Below, piece by piece: positions 9,859 to 20,085 of a DNA stretch of 64,000 nucleotides; positions within the stretch are counted from its first letter, which is position 1, and each line of letters starts with the position of its first letter. A program made the position numbers and the translations under genes. The stretch is from Cupriavidus pauculus. GTDB taxonomy: Bacteria > Pseudomonadota > Gammaproteobacteria > Burkholderiales > Burkholderiaceae. The notes below the pieces were generated by a model that did not search any database, was not told the origin of the DNA, and saw nothing but the letters and a program-made list of their open reading frames with translations. Location of the stretch: contig NZ_CP044065.1 in NCBI RefSeq assembly GCF_008693385.1, positions 1,984,001-2,048,000 of the forward strand. Direction: 5' to 3'.

Positions 9859-9873
9859 ACCGGAGTTACGTTC

Positions 9874-10479
9874 ATGACCGTTTCCCGCCGCATCGTGCTC
9901 GCCGGCCTCGCGGCCGCCACCGTTGCCCTGTCCCCGTTTGCCGCGCTCGCGCAAGGCGCGTCGGCTGCTGCGACGCAAAAGACCGAACGCGTGCAATTTG
10001 TCACCAACAAGGGCAATTTCACGGTGGAGGTGTACCCCGACGCCGCACCGAAGACCGTCGCGAACTTCCTCGAGTACGTGCGCAGCGGCTTCTACGCCGG
10101 CACCACGTTCCATCGCGTGATCAACGGCTTCATGGTGCAGGGCGGCGGCTTCGACCGCGACATGAAGGAAAAGCCCACGCGCGCGCCCATTCCGCTCGAG
10201 TCGCAGAATGGCCTGAAGAACACTGCCGGCACCGTGGCGATGGCCCGGACGTCGAATCCGAATTCGGCCACGGCGCAGTTCTTCGTCAATGTGGTGGATA
10301 ATCCGAACCTCGACTACCCGCAGCCCGATGGCAACGGGTACGCCGTCTTCGGCAAGGTGGTGGACGGCATGGACACGATCGACAAGATCAAGACCGTACC
10401 GACCACGGCCTACGGTTCGATGCGCAACGTGCCGGCCGCGCCGGTCGTCATCGAATCGGCCACCATCGTCACCAAGTAA
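9874..10479 (+). CDS. ppiA: Periplasmic cyclophilin-type peptidyl-prolyl isomerase
   Basis: Catalyses cis-trans isomerisation of Xaa-Pro bonds in exported proteins. Of 201 residues, the first 27 or so are a signal peptide ([11 protein letters not shown] ... ALAQ). The cyclophilin core includes [29 protein letters not shown] and the [13 protein letters not shown] segment. A close paralogue without signal peptide is encoded 34 nt downstream, so a tandem duplication gave a periplasmic and a cytoplasmic version. Confidence 0.94.
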   Translation: MTVSRRIVLAGLAAATVALSPFAALAQGASAAATQKTERVQFVTNKGNFTVEVYPDAAPKTVANFLEYVRSGFYAGTTFHRVINGFMVQGGGFDRDMKEKPTRAPIPLESQNGLKNTAGTVAMARTSNPNSATAQFFVNVVDNPNLDYPQPDGNGYAVFGKVVDGMDTIDKIKTVPTTAYGSMRNVPAAPVVIESATIVTK

Positions 10480-10513
10480 TGCCGGCCTCGCCGGCTACGA
10501 ACAGAGGAATACC

Positions 10514-11014
10514 ATGAGCAAAGTCCAGCTGCAGACCAACCAGGGCAATATCGTCATCGAACTCGACGAAGCCAAGGCGCCCAAGACCGTGGAAAACTTC
10601 CTCGCGTACGTGCGCAAGGGTCACTACGACAACACGATCTTCCATCGCGTCATCAAGAACTTCATGATCCAGGGCGGCGGTTTCGAGCCCGGCATGAAGC
10701 AGAAGGACACCGACGCGCCGATCGAGAACGAAGCCGGCAACGGCCTGAAGAACGAGCGCTACTCGGTGGCGATGGCCCGTACCAACGCGCCCCACTCGGC
10801 CACGGCCCAGTTCTTCATCAACGTGGTGGATAACGACTTCCTGAACTTCACCGCGCCCACGCCGCAAGGCTTCGGCTATGCCGTGTTCGGCAAGGTGAGC
10901 GAAGGCACCGAGATCGTCGACGCGATCAAGGGCGTGCGCACGGGCAGCTCGGGCTTCCATCAGGACGTGCCGCTCGAGGACGTCGTGATCCAGAAGGCCG
11001 TGGTCCTCGAGTAA
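10514..11014 (+). CDS. ppiB: Cytoplasmic cyclophilin-type peptidyl-prolyl isomerase
   Basis: A 166-residue cyclophilin with no signal peptide. It has [32 protein letters not shown] and [11 protein letters not shown]. The start is set by AGAGGA located 7-12 bases before the ATG at 10514; an upstream open frame continues into the end of ppiA but has no such site. It is followed by lpxH after 33 nt. Confidence 0.96.
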   Translation: MSKVQLQTNQGNIVIELDEAKAPKTVENFLAYVRKGHYDNTIFHRVIKNFMIQGGGFEPGMKQKDTDAPIENEAGNGLKNERYSVAMARTNAPHSATAQFFINVVDNDFLNFTAPTPQGFGYAVFGKVSEGTEIVDAIKGVRTGSSGFHQDVPLEDVVIQKAVVLE

Positions 11015-11047
11015 TCGCGACCCGCCTTGCAAGTATCGACATCAGAG

Positions 11048-11815
11048 ATGCTTGATTTCACGCCGGTGGCCGCACCGATCGAGGTGCCGGCGCCGGCGTG
11101 GTTCGTTTCGGACCTTCATCTGACCGAAGGCATGCCGCGCACGCGCGCCGCGTTCGAGCGCCTGCTCGACCGTGCGGCCGCCAATGCGCGCGCGCTGTTC
11201 ATCCTCGGCGATTTCTTCGAATTCTGGGTCGGCGACGACGCCCTGAACACGCCGTTCGCGCGCGATATCGCGCAGCTGCTGCGTCGCCTGACCACCTGCG
11301 GCGTGCCCGTGTACCTGATGCACGGTAACCGCGACTTCCTGCTCGGCAGGCGCTTTGCCGCCGCGGCCGGGGCCACGCTGCTGCCCGATCCCGCCGTCGT
11401 CGTCTGCGGCGGCCGGCGCGTGGCGCTGAGCCATGGCGACATGCTGTGCCTCGACGACGAACGCTACAACCGCTTTCGCCTCTGGACGCGCAAGCGCTGG
11501 GTGCAACGGCTGTTCCTGGCCATGCCGCTGTCGATGCGGCTGGGCGTGGCGCGCCGGCTGCGCGCGGACAGCGAGGCGAGCCGTACGCATCAGGTCATGT
11601 ATGGCGATGCCACGCCGGCGGCGGTGGATGCCCTGCTTGCGGCCACCGGCACGCATACCGTCGTGCATGGCCACACGCATCGTCCCGCGCATCACCAGCA
11701 TGGCGAGAACGATCGCTGGGTGCTGACCGACTGGGACCTCGATACCCGCAACCCGCGCGCGGCCGTGCTTCAGCTGGACGCGAACGGGTTCACCGAGCTC
11801 AGTCAGGCCGACTAG
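11048..11815 (+). CDS. lpxH: UDP-2,3-diacylglucosamine diphosphatase
   Basis: Hydrolyses UDP-2,3-diacylglucosamine to lipid X in lipid A synthesis at the inner membrane. The 255-residue protein is a calcineurin-like phosphoesterase: FVSDLHL (DxH), LGDFFEFWVGDD (GDxxE), HGNRDFLLG (GNHD-type), SHGDMLC and the terminal HGHTHRP. The length is close to the family norm. I chose ATG at 11048; a TTG at 11027 is an alternative. It may be transcribed with the two ppi genes. Confidence 0.94.
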   Translation: MLDFTPVAAPIEVPAPAWFVSDLHLTEGMPRTRAAFERLLDRAAANARALFILGDFFEFWVGDDALNTPFARDIAQLLRRLTTCGVPVYLMHGNRDFLLGRRFAAAAGATLLPDPAVVVCGGRRVALSHGDMLCLDDERYNRFRLWTRKRWVQRLFLAMPLSMRLGVARRLRADSEASRTHQVMYGDATPAAVDALLAATGTHTVVHGHTHRPAHHQHGENDRWVLTDWDLDTRNPRAAVLQLDANGFTELSQAD

Positions 11816-11818
11816 GCC

Positions 11819-12562
11819 TTATTTCATCAGGCTGCGCAGCTCGCTCGCATCGAAGCGATCGTTGGGCGTGTTCTCGAGGTGCTCGCCCAGCCGGTCGAGC
11901 GCGGCCAGCACGGACTTGATGCGTTCGTCCTGCTGCGCGGCATTGTCGATCAGGCTCTTGAGCGCGAGCGATACCGGATCGTCCGCATTGGGCGTGATGC
12001 CGTATGCCGAGAACTCCTGCCTGGCCCCCTGCTGCTGCGTCGGCGCATCGGGCAGGATGATCCGCGCCGGGATACCGACGGCGGTCGCGCCCGGCGGTAC
12101 CGGCTTGAGCACCACTGCGTTCGATCCCACGCGCGCCCCCGCGCCCACTTCAAAGCCCCCGAGCACCTTGGCGCCCGCGCTGACCACGACGCCGGGTCCG
12201 AGCGTCGGATGCCGCTTCTGGCCCTTGTAGAGCGACGTACCGCCGAGCGTCACGCCCTGGTAGATCGTGCAGTCGTCGCCGATCTCGGCGGTCTCGCCAA
12301 TGACGACGCCCATGCCGTGATCGATGAACACGCGGCGGCCCATGCGGACGGCCGGATGGATCTCGATGCCGGTGAGAAAGCGCGACCAGTGCGAAATCCA
12401 GCGGCCAAGCCAGTGAAGGCCCGCGCGCCAGCAGGCATGCGCCACGCGATGAAACAGGACGGCGTGAAGGCCGGGGTAGCAGGTGAGGACCTCGAGGCGG
12501 CTGCGCGCGGCAGGGTCGCGCAGCATGATCGAGTCGATATCTTCCTTCAGGCGTGTGAACAT
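11819..12562 (-). CDS. cysE: Serine O-acetyltransferase
   Basis: Acetylates L-serine to O-acetylserine, the committed step to cysteine. The 247-residue product shows the N-terminal helical part ([20 protein letters not shown]) and the left-handed beta-helix of hexapeptide repeats, including [23 protein letters not shown] and [19 protein letters not shown]. The C-terminus is shorter in conserved character than the E. coli form. Its stop lies three bases from the convergent lpxH stop. Confidence 0.95.
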   Translation of the reverse strand: MFTRLKEDIDSIMLRDPAARSRLEVLTCYPGLHAVLFHRVAHACWRAGLHWLGRWISHWSRFLTGIEIHPAVRMGRRVFIDHGMGVVIGETAEIGDDCTIYQGVTLGGTSLYKGQKRHPTLGPGVVVSAGAKVLGGFEVGAGARVGSNAVVLKPVPPGATAVGIPARIILPDAPTQQQGARQEFSAYGITPNADDPVSLALKSLIDNAAQQDERIKSVLAALDRLGEHLENTPNDRFDASELRSLMK

Positions 12563-12782
12563 CTTTGTCTTGTCGTGATGCCGTGCCGTGCGCCGCGCGG
12601 CATGCGGCGTCCATCGGAACGAAGGTCCGAGGCACCGCTGCGGGCGATCGCCGGCATGGTCGTTGGCCGGTCTGAGTGGGGGTGAATCAGCGGCCAGGGT
12701 CAGCGCAGGATCAGGGAGTGTAAGAGATTTGCCCGCCCGACGCCGAGCCCTGACGCTGTCAGGGACATTCGCGCATGCGCGC

Positions 12783-13355
12783 TCAACATCGCTCCGGCAC
12801 GTGCACGATGCCCGTCATCAGGCGCCGCGCACTGTGATGCACGACCTCGGGCGGGTCCTGGTAGGCGAGCACGATCTCCGCGCAGGGAAACGGCACGCCG
12901 TCCTCGCTGAACTCGCCCGACTCCACCGGATGGCCATTGCGGCAGGGCACATGGGAATGGATGGTCTGGCCGACATTGGCGTGCCAGATGCGCACGGTGG
13001 CGCCGCCATCGCGCGCGGGCACAAAGCCGCGCCAGATCGCGAACGGACCGGCCGCGGCGAGCAGATCGCCGCAGTTCGCGGTCCAGTCGATATGCGCGGC
13101 ATCGACCGACACCGCGCCAAACACGAATTCGATATCGCAGTCTTCGCGACGCGAGGCTCGCACGAGCGCGACCTTGCTCGTGCTGGCGGTGGCGCCGCCC
13201 ATGCCGTCGGCATGGCGCGCATACGGGTCGGGCGAACCGATCACGCGAAGCAGCAGTGCATCGCGGGCTTCGGCATCCTTCGGCAGATCGTCCGCCAGAA
13301 AGAACATGCCCTTGCTCGTGCCGCCTCGCATGTAGTACGCCGGAATCTCCGCCAC
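12783..13355 (-). pseudogene. PrpF-family isomerase remnant with internal deletion
   Basis: A 190-residue open frame starting with GTG after AAGGAG. The first 170 residues match the N-terminal half of PrpF-like proteins (YMRGGTSKG, IGSPDPYARHADGMGGATASTSK, DWTANCGDL, FPCAEI). Full-length PrpF is about 390 residues. The last 25 residues ([18 protein letters not shown]) look like the extreme C-terminus of the same family (typically SARxLMxGxVxVP). So an in-frame internal deletion of about 200 residues seems to have joined the two ends. PrpF isomerises 2-methylaconitate in propionate breakdown; this form probably lacks half of the two-lobed fold and is likely inactive. It lies 13 nt downstream of trmJ. 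Confidence 0.7.
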
Positions 13356-13368
13356 GCTTCTCGCTCCT

Positions 13369-14265
13369 TTACAGATCCTGCTCGTCGCCCGCCTTGTTGT
13401 CCCCTGCCTTGCGATCGCCGACGCGCAGCATATGCCGCGCGACGCCTCGCAGGATATTCACTTCCTCGCGTTCCAGCCCGCTGCGGGCCAGTAACCGCCT
13501 CAGCCGCGGCATCAGCTTGCGCGGGTTGTCCGGATCGAGAAACCCGATCGCGACCAGGCCCGTCTGCAGATGATCGAACATCGACTCGATCTGCTCCGCC
13601 GTGGCGGGCTCACCAGCATAGCCGATATTGAGCGCACCGTGCGCCACCGCCGCGGGCGCCTGACCCGCCTCCAGCAAGGCGAGGCGCATCTCGTAGGCGA
13701 TCAGCTGCACGGCCTGCGCGAGATTCAGCGAGGCATAGGCCGGGTTGGCCGGGATATGCGTGACCGCCGAGCAACGCTCGACCACGTCGTTCGGCAGGCC
13801 GTAGCGCTCGTTGCCGAACACGAAGGCCACGCCGGCTGTGGTCGCGCCAAACGGGGCGGCGCCCGCGAGCAGCGCTCGGGCCTGCGCGGCCGCGTCGCGC
13901 GGCAGCAGCCGCGGCGGGCCGAACTCGCGCTGGCGCGCGGTCATCGCCACGGTCAGGCTGGCGCCGGTCAGCGCGGGCTCGATACTGTCCACGATATGGG
14001 CGCGCGCAAGCACGTCGTCGGCCCCGCTCGCCATGGCAACCGCGTCCGGATGGGTCAGCACATCCGGCTCGCGCGGCGACACCAGCACCAGGCTCCCCGG
14101 CGTGTCGCCAAACCCCATTGTCTTGATGGCGCGCGCGACCGAGCCGACGTTGCCGGGGTGGCTCGTCTCCACGAGCACGAAGCGCACGCGCCCGAAAATG
14201 TCGGATGCGGCACTCCCGGCGGGGTCGGTCATGGCAGCGGAGGAAGATTGGCTTTCTGAATTCAT
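13369..14265 (-). CDS. trmJ: RNA 2'-O-methyltransferase, TrmJ type
   Basis: A SPOUT-class methyltransferase expected to methylate the ribose at position 32 of tRNA. The 298-residue protein has [19 protein letters not shown] near the start, [17 protein letters not shown] and the knot motif [19 protein letters not shown]. The C-terminal third is the TrmJ extension ending in a Lys/Asp-rich tail. I chose ATG at 14265; Met12 at 14232 is also possible and neither has a clear ribosome binding site. It is divergent from suhB. Confidence 0.9.
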   Translation of the reverse strand: MNSESQSSSAAMTDPAGSAASDIFGRVRFVLVETSHPGNVGSVARAIKTMGFGDTPGSLVLVSPREPDVLTHPDAVAMASGADDVLARAHIVDSIEPALTGASLTVAMTARQREFGPPRLLPRDAAAQARALLAGAAPFGATTAGVAFVFGNERYGLPNDVVERCSAVTHIPANPAYASLNLAQAVQLIAYEMRLALLEAGQAPAAVAHGALNIGYAGEPATAEQIESMFDHLQTGLVAIGFLDPDNPRKLMPRLRRLLARSGLEREEVNILRGVARHMLRVGDRKAGDNKAGDEQDL

Positions 14266-14431
14266 GTGGGCAAGAACCGGGGCGCAACGGCCCCGTGTGT
14301 CATCGGCTGGCGTCCTGTACAATGCAGCCTTCATTGCCGACGCGGCCACATGGCCACGTCGTTCGTTCTTCGACAATTCGTTGTGTTGCCGCCGCGCTGC
14401 GATCGCGATCCGCACCGGCCTGGAGAGATTC

Positions 14432-15262
14432 ATGCATCCGATGCTCAATATCGCCGTCAAGGCGGCCCGCAAGGCGGGTTCCATCATCAACCGCGCTTCG
14501 ATCGACGTCGATCTGGTGCGTGTTTCCCGCAAGCAACACAACGACTTCGTGACCGAAGTAGACCGCGCCGCCGAGGCCGCGATCATCGAGATCATCCGCA
14601 CCGCCTACCCGGAGCACGCCATTCTAGCGGAAGAGTCGGGCCAGTCCTGGACCGAAGGCGAGCTGACCGACCACGAATACACCTGGGTCATCGACCCGCT
14701 CGACGGCACCACCAACTTCATCCACGGCTTTCCGCAATATGCGGTGTCCATCGGCCAGCTGCACAAGGGTCAGCCCGTGCAGGCCGTGGTCTACGACCCG
14801 ACGCGCGACGAACTCTTCACCGCGACCAAGGGCGCCGGCGCCTTCCTGAACAACCGCCGCATCCGCGTCACGCGCCGCGACAAGCTGGCCGACTGCCTGA
14901 TCGGCACGGGCTTCCCGTTCCGTGACCTCGAAGGCATGGACGAATACCTCGAGATGTTCGCGCTGATGACGCGCAGCTGCGCGGGCCTGCGCCGCCCCGG
15001 CGCCGCCGCGCTGGACCTCGCCTACGTGGCCTGCGGCCGTCTGGACGGCTTCTTCGAGCGCGGCCTCAAGCCGTGGGACATGGCCGCCGGCATGCTGCTC
15101 ATCACCGAAGCGGGCGGCCTGGTCGGCAACTATACCGGCGAAGCGCGCCAGATCGAACAGGGCGAGATCCTCGCCGGCAACCCGAAGGCCTTTGCCCAGA
15201 TGGTCCGCCTGCTGACGCCGTTCTCGCTCGACAACGCCAAGCCCTCCACGCCCGCTATCTGA
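14432..15262 (+). CDS. suhB: Inositol-1-monophosphatase family protein
   Basis: A 276-residue Mg-dependent phosphatase; in E. coli SuhB also acts as a Nus-factor-like component in rRNA transcription. Signature residues are seen: EES (Glu of the metal site), [15 protein letters not shown] (DPxDGT) and the C-terminal [17 protein letters not shown]. The ATG at 14432 is preceded by GGAGAG. A TACAAT hexamer at 14318-14323 may be a -10. The gene is followed 7 nt later by a small gene. Confidence 0.95.
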   Translation: MHPMLNIAVKAARKAGSIINRASIDVDLVRVSRKQHNDFVTEVDRAAEAAIIEIIRTAYPEHAILAEESGQSWTEGELTDHEYTWVIDPLDGTTNFIHGFPQYAVSIGQLHKGQPVQAVVYDPTRDELFTATKGAGAFLNNRRIRVTRRDKLADCLIGTGFPFRDLEGMDEYLEMFALMTRSCAGLRRPGAAALDLAYVACGRLDGFFERGLKPWDMAAGMLLITEAGGLVGNYTGEARQIEQGEILAGNPKAFAQMVRLLTPFSLDNAKPSTPAI

Positions 15263-15269
15263 TACCCGT

Positions 15270-15518
15270 ATGGAAAACAACGCCACGCCCTACATGGCGA
15301 TCATCCAGGCCCACCGCGAGATGCTCTCGCTCGCGTTTGCGCTGATCGCCCGCGACAGCAAACGGGACCTCGACGGCCTGCTCACGGCGCTCGCCGAGGC
15401 GGGCCGCAACGCCCTGACCTCCCCCAACATCCCCGAAGACGTGCCGGAGGTGTTCAGCGCGGAAGTGCTGGCGGTGCTGGCCAGCGCAAAAAAGCTGACG
15501 GCGCCCCGCGCCGAATAA
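15270..15518 (+). CDS. Small conserved-looking protein of unknown function
   Basis: An 82-residue frame directly after suhB (7-nt gap) and ending 135 nt before mutS. The product is mostly helical in appearance (YMAIIQAHREMLSLAFALIARDSKRDL) and has no motif I recognise. No strong ribosome binding site is seen, so it may be translated by coupling to suhB. Its codon use is like that of the neighbours, which supports coding. Confidence 0.6.
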   Translation: MENNATPYMAIIQAHREMLSLAFALIARDSKRDLDGLLTALAEAGRNALTSPNIPEDVPEVFSAEVLAVLASAKKLTAPRAE

Positions 15519-15653
15519 GCGTTCCGCGTACCTGTCTCTCGTAAAAGTCGCGCACAGGATCAAGGCATTCGACGCCGCAGGCAGTAAAATGCGCGTTTTA
15601 TCCTGACTGACAGGCGGCCCGCCCCATGGCGCGTGGCCGCCCGAGAGGAATGC

Positions 15654-18383
15654 ATGTCTGCTGAAGCCCTATCCCAACGCAACGAAGAAGAAGACCTCGG
15701 CGACGCCGAGGTTGCCGCGAACGATGCCAAGCGGGTAGCGTCCGCCAAGGACAAGCAGCACACGCCGATGATGCAGCAGTACCTGCGTCTCAAGGCCGAC
15801 CACCCGGACACGCTGCTGTTCTACCGGATGGGCGATTTCTACGAGCTGTTTCATGACGACGCCGAGAAGGCCGCGCGTCTGCTCGATATCACGCTGACCT
15901 CGCGCGGGCAGTCCGGCGGTGTGCCGATCCGCATGGCCGGCATTCCGTTTCATTCCGTAGACCAATACCTTGCCAAGCTCGTGAAGCTCGGCGAATCCGT
16001 GGCGATCTGCGAGCAGATTGGCGATCCGGCCACGAGCAAGGGCCCGGTCGAGCGCAAGGTCGTGCGCATCGTCACGCCCGGCACGCTGACCGACGCCGCG
16101 CTGCTGCCGGACAAGGTCGATACGTTCCTGATGGCCGTGCACCAGCAGACCACGCGCCGCGGCGTCAGCAAGACGGGCCTCGCCTGGCTCAATCTCGCGA
16201 GCGGCGAACTGCGCCTGATGGAATGCGAGGCCGCGCAGCTCGCGCGCGAGCTCGAACGCATCCGCCCCGCCGAACTCCTGCATGCCGACGGCATCGACCT
16301 GCCGCAACTCGCCTGCGCGCGCACCCGCCTGCCGGAATGGCACTTCGATCAGGACGCGGGCACGCGCCGCCTGCGCGAGCAGATCGGTGTGGCCAGCCTC
16401 GAACCGTTCGGCTGCGCGGGCCTCGGTGCCGCGCTCGGCGCCGCGGGCGCCCTGCTCAACTATGCCGCCACCACGCAAGGCCAGTCGCTGCGCCACGTGC
16501 AGGGCGTACTGGTGGAGCGCGAATCGGAGTTCATCGGCCTCGACACCGCCACGCGCCGCAACCTCGAACTGACGGAGACGCTGCGCGGCGGCGAATCGCC
16601 CACGCTGTTCTCGCTGCTCGACACCTGCGCCACGACGATGGGCAGCCGCGCGCTGCGCCACTGGCTCCATCATCCGCTGCGCGACACCGCGATTCCGCAA
16701 GCGCGCCAACAGGCCATCGGCGCGCTGATCTCGCAGGGCCCGGACCGCGTGCGCGGCGTGCTGCGCCGGCTGGCCGACGTCGAACGCATCACGTCGCGGC
16801 TCGCGCTGCTGTCGGCGCGGCCGCGCGACCTGTCTTCGCTGCGCGACACGCTGCGTGCATTGCCGGAAGTCCAGGCCAGCGTCACGCTCGACGACGACGC
16901 CCCGCTGCTCGTGCAGACCGTCGGCGACCTTGCCGTGCCGCAGGACTGCCTGGACCTGCTCGTGCGTGCCGTGGCCGAGGAACCTTCGACCGTCGTGCGC
17001 GACGGCGGCGTGATTGCGCGCGGCTACGATGCAGACCTCGACGAACTGCGCGATATCTCGGAAAACTGCGGCCAGTTCCTGATCGACCTGGAAACGCGCG
17101 AACGCGCGCGCACGGGCATCGCGAACCTGCGCGTCGAATACAACCGCGTGCATGGCTTCTATATCGAGGTCACCAACGGGCAGGCCGACAAGGTGCCCGA
17201 CGACTATCGCCGCCGCCAGACGCTCAAGAATGCCGAGCGCTATATCACGCCGGAACTGAAATCGTTCGAGGACAAGGCACTGTCCGCGCAGGACCGCGCG
17301 CTGGCGCGCGAGAAGCTGCTGTACGACGCGCTGCTGCAGCAACTGCTGCCGCATATCGGCGGCCTGCAGCGCGTGGCCGGCGCCCTTGCCCGGCTCGACG
17401 TGATCGCCGCGCTGGCCGAGCGCGCGCAGACGCTCGACTGGACGCAGCCCGAACGCGTCGGCGAGAACGTGATCGACATCGTGCAGGGCCGCCACCCCGT
17501 GGTGGAGGGCCAGTTGGCCGCGGAATCGGTGGCGTTTATCGCCAACGACGCGCAGCTGAACGAAGCGCGCAAGCTGCTGCTGATCACGGGCCCGAACATG
17601 GGCGGTAAGTCGACGTTCATGCGCCAGACCGCGCTGATCGTGCTGCTCGCGTGCGTCGGCGCATGGGTGCCCGCGCGCCGCGCGGTCATCGGCCCGATCG
17701 ACCGCATCTTCACGCGTATCGGCGCGGCCGACGATCTGGCGGGTGGCCGCTCGACGTTCATGGTCGAGATGACCGAAGCCGCCGGCATTCTCCATCACGC
17801 CACACCGGCAAGCCTCGTGCTGATGGACGAGATCGGCCGCGGCACCTCGACGTTCGATGGCCTTGCGCTGGCATGGGCCATCGCGCGCCATCTGCTGACG
17901 CACAACCGCAGCCATACGCTGTTCGCCACGCACTACTTCGAGCTCACGCAACTGCCGCAGGAATTCCCGCAGGCCGCCAACGTGCACCTGTCTGCCGTCG
18001 AACACGGCGATGGCATCGTGTTCCTGCACGCGGTACAGGATGGCCCCGCGAGCCAGAGTTACGGCCTGCAGGTCGCGCAGCTGGCCGGCGTGCCGCAACC
18101 GGTCATCCGCGCCGCGCGCAAGCATCTGGCATGGCTCGAGCAGCAATCGGCCGACGCCACGCCCACGCCGCAGATGGACCTGTTCGCGGCACCGGCCACG
18201 CCGCCCGAGGACGACGATGCGGGCGACGGCCACGATCACGCGTACGGCAATACCGATACCGTGTCGCCCGCGCAGGCCGCGGCGCTCGATGCGCTGCTCG
18301 ATATCGATCCGGACCGCCTGACGCCGCGCGATGCGCTCGACGCGCTGTACCGGCTCAAGGCGTTGTCCGAGGGCAACGGCTGA
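15654..18383 (+). CDS. mutS: DNA mismatch repair protein MutS
   Basis: Recognises base mismatches and small loops and recruits MutL. The product is 909 residues. The mismatch-binding domain has the Phe-x-Glu motif in [13 protein letters not shown]. Connector, lever and clamp domains follow. The ATPase domain has [14 protein letters not shown] (Walker A), [12 protein letters not shown] (Walker B) and [10 protein letters not shown]. The C-terminal region (PQMDLFA) and the final helical segment are intact. The start at 15654 follows GAGAGGA; an in-frame GTG at 15633 has no such site. There is an unusual acidic N-terminal extension of roughly 40 residues before the conserved HTPMMQQYL. Confidence 0.97.
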   Translation: MSAEALSQRNEEEDLGDAEVAANDAKRVASAKDKQHTPMMQQYLRLKADHPDTLLFYRMGDFYELFHDDAEKAARLLDITLTSRGQSGGVPIRMAGIPFHSVDQYLAKLVKLGESVAICEQIGDPATSKGPVERKVVRIVTPGTLTDAALLPDKVDTFLMAVHQQTTRRGVSKTGLAWLNLASGELRLMECEAAQLARELERIRPAELLHADGIDLPQLACARTRLPEWHFDQDAGTRRLREQIGVASLEPFGCAGLGAALGAAGALLNYAATTQGQSLRHVQGVLVERESEFIGLDTATRRNLELTETLRGGESPTLFSLLDTCATTMGSRALRHWLHHPLRDTAIPQARQQAIGALISQGPDRVRGVLRRLADVERITSRLALLSARPRDLSSLRDTLRALPEVQASVTLDDDAPLLVQTVGDLAVPQDCLDLLVRAVAEEPSTVVRDGGVIARGYDADLDELRDISENCGQFLIDLETRERARTGIANLRVEYNRVHGFYIEVTNGQADKVPDDYRRRQTLKNAERYITPELKSFEDKALSAQDRALAREKLLYDALLQQLLPHIGGLQRVAGALARLDVIAALAERAQTLDWTQPERVGENVIDIVQGRHPVVEGQLAAESVAFIANDAQLNEARKLLLITGPNMGGKSTFMRQTALIVLLACVGAWVPARRAVIGPIDRIFTRIGAADDLAGGRSTFMVEMTEAAGILHHATPASLVLMDEIGRGTSTFDGLALAWAIARHLLTHNRSHTLFATHYFELTQLPQEFPQAANVHLSAVEHGDGIVFLHAVQDGPASQSYGLQVAQLAGVPQPVIRAARKHLAWLEQQSADATPTPQMDLFAAPATPPEDDDAGDGHDHAYGNTDTVSPAQAAALDALLDIDPDRLTPRDALDALYRLKALSEGNG

Positions 18384-18385
18384 TC

Positions 18386-19468
18386 ATGTTCGCATCACGG
18401 CGGCCGGGACTCATGTCGCGCCTCATGCCGCAGGCGCGACGCGCGGCATGCGCGTCGCTGCTGACGCTCGCGATGACAGGGCCAGTGCTCACCCCCCTCC
18501 CCGCGCTCGCCGCCAGCACGTCCAGGGTCGCACCGCCCCCCGCCCCCACCGTCAAGCCACTGCGCATCGCGCTACTCGCCGACGTCCCGCAGTGGCCCGC
18601 GGCCGAAGCGGAAACCGCCACACTGCTCAATCAGCTCGGCAACCGCCAGGTCGATCTGGTCATCCACGCGGGCGGCATCAAGGGCGATACGGAATCTTGC
18701 GGCGACGCCCTGCTGTCCTCGCGCGAACGCCTGCTCGACGACTCGCCGGTACCCCTGCTCTACGTGCCGGGAGAGACCGACTGGGCCGAATGCCAGCACC
18801 CGATCAACGGCCAGTTCGATTCGGTCGAACGGCTCAATCGCCTGCGGGAGCTGTTCTTCCCCGCCGATGCCACGCTGGGACGCCGCACGCTGCCCGTCGT
18901 GCGGCAATCGGATCAGGCACTGTTCCGCAGCTTTCGCGAGAACGCGCGCCTGGTCACGGGCAACGTGCTTGTGGTCGGTCTCAACGTGCCTGGCGACAAC
19001 AACCACTACCGCACCGAAGGCGGCCGCAACAGCGAGTTCGAAGATCGTCGCGAAGCAAACCGCCAATGGCTGTCGCGCGCATTCACGATCGCCGAACAGC
19101 GCGACCTCGCGGGCGTGGTCGTCGTCATCCACGGCGATCCGCAGTTCGGCAACGGCTGGGAAAAACGCGGCAAGCCTTCGATTCTCGACGGCTTTCTGCG
19201 GCACGGCTCGCGCGACGGCTACCTCGAGTTCAAGAAGCAGCTACGCGAGTTGAGCGCGCACTTCGACGGCCAGGTCCTGCTCGTGCATGCGAGCCTCGGC
19301 GGCTTCAGCGTCGACAAGCCGCTGCGCGACAATGCGGGCAAGATCGTCGCCAACTTCACGCGTGTGTCGCTGCCGGTGGGCACGCCCACGCAGTGGACCG
19401 AGCTGATGGTGACGCCGGGCACGAAGTCGGTATTCCAGGTGCGGCTGCAGGACGGCCCGAAGGACTAG
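18386..19468 (+). CDS. Exported metallophosphoesterase-like protein
   Basis: A 360-residue protein starting two bases after the mutS stop. A signal peptide is expected (Arg-rich start, hydrophobic core, ALAAS). The body resembles calcineurin-like phosphoesterases in layout (LRIALLADVPQWPAAEAE, LVIHAGGIKGD, LLYVPGETDWAEC, VVIHGDPQFGN, LLVHASLGG). However, several classical metal ligands are replaced: the first motif lacks DxH, and GD is GG. It may be a degenerate family member. Function unknown; location probably periplasmic. Followed by a strong terminator. Confidence 0.7.
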   Translation: MFASRRPGLMSRLMPQARRAACASLLTLAMTGPVLTPLPALAASTSRVAPPPAPTVKPLRIALLADVPQWPAAEAETATLLNQLGNRQVDLVIHAGGIKGDTESCGDALLSSRERLLDDSPVPLLYVPGETDWAECQHPINGQFDSVERLNRLRELFFPADATLGRRTLPVVRQSDQALFRSFRENARLVTGNVLVVGLNVPGDNNHYRTEGGRNSEFEDRREANRQWLSRAFTIAEQRDLAGVVVVIHGDPQFGNGWEKRGKPSILDGFLRHGSRDGYLEFKKQLRELSAHFDGQVLLVHASLGGFSVDKPLRDNAGKIVANFTRVSLPVGTPTQWTELMVTPGTKSVFQVRLQDGPKD

Positions 19469-19481
19469 GCAACAAGGCAAC

Positions 19482-19510
19482 AAAAAAGCCGGCGCTAGGC
19501 CGGCTTTTTT
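19482..19510. terminator. Bidirectional rho-independent terminator
   Basis: A6, then GCCGGC (19488-19493), a 5-nt loop, GCCGGC (19499-19504) and T6. It works for both strands and separates the convergent phosphoesterase-like gene and slyD. Confidence 0.9.
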
Positions 19511-19540
19511 GCAGGTACTGCTTCCGCTCAGTGCATGGGC

Positions 19541-20074
19541 TCAATGAAGCGTGTGACGGCCGCTGTCGCCATCGTCCTCGTCGTCATCGACGACTTCGAC
19601 GCCCGACGCGCCGTGCGCGTGACCGTGCTCGACTTCGTCGGCGGTGGCTTCGCGCACGTCGGCAACCTTCAGGTAGAAACGCAGCGCCATGCCGGCCAGC
19701 GGATGATTGCCGTCGAGCACGACCTTGTCTTCGGCCACGTCCGTCACCGTGTAGACGATGGAATCATCCTCGTCGCCATCCTCGGGCACGCCTTCGAACT
19801 GCATGCCCACTTCGAGCGGCTCGGGGAAACGATCGCGCGGCTCCACCTTGACGAGCTCGGCATCGTAATCGCCGAACGCATCTTCGGGCTCGAGCTGCAG
19901 CTGCGTCTCGAAACCTGCGTCGTGGCCGTCGAGCGCTTCCTCGATCTTGGGGAACGTGCCATCATAGCCGCCGTGCAAATAGACCATCGGGTCGTCCGAT
20001 TCCTCGATCAGATTGCCCTGCGCGTCCGAGAGCTTGTACACCACGGACACCACCGTGTTCTTAGCGATTTTCAA
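19541..20074 (-). CDS. slyD: FKBP-type peptidyl-prolyl isomerase SlyD
   Basis: A 177-residue folding helper. FKBP strands are seen at TVVSVVYKLSDAQGNLIEES, the insert-in-flap chaperone domain spans about residues 70-120 (DAFGDYDAELVKVEPRDRFPE), and the last residues are His/Asp-rich (GHAHG ... DDDEDDGDSG). A metal-binding role like that of E. coli SlyD is plausible, though the tail is shorter. The family sequence begins at KIAKNTV, so I take TTG at 20074 as start; GGAGT lies 7 bases upstream. That site overlaps the start codon of the divergent roxA gene, leaving only 11 bases between the two starts. Confidence 0.92.
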   Translation of the reverse strand: MKIAKNTVVSVVYKLSDAQGNLIEESDDPMVYLHGGYDGTFPKIEEALDGHDAGFETQLQLEPEDAFGDYDAELVKVEPRDRFPEPLEVGMQFEGVPEDGDEDDSIVYTVTDVAEDKVVLDGNHPLAGMALRFYLKVADVREATADEVEHGHAHGASGVEVVDDDEDDGDSGRHTLH

Positions 20075-20085
20075 TTCTTGACTCC

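Noticed and set aside
12748..12764. CCCTGAC-GCT-GTCAGGG palindrome as terminator of the PrpF remnant
   Set aside because: A good 7-bp stem, but there is no T tract on either strand, so termination is not supported.
15669..18239. 856-codon minus-strand open frame opposite mutS
   Set aside because: Every conserved MutS motif is read on the plus strand; the minus-strand product is a low-complexity Arg/Gln/Ala string.
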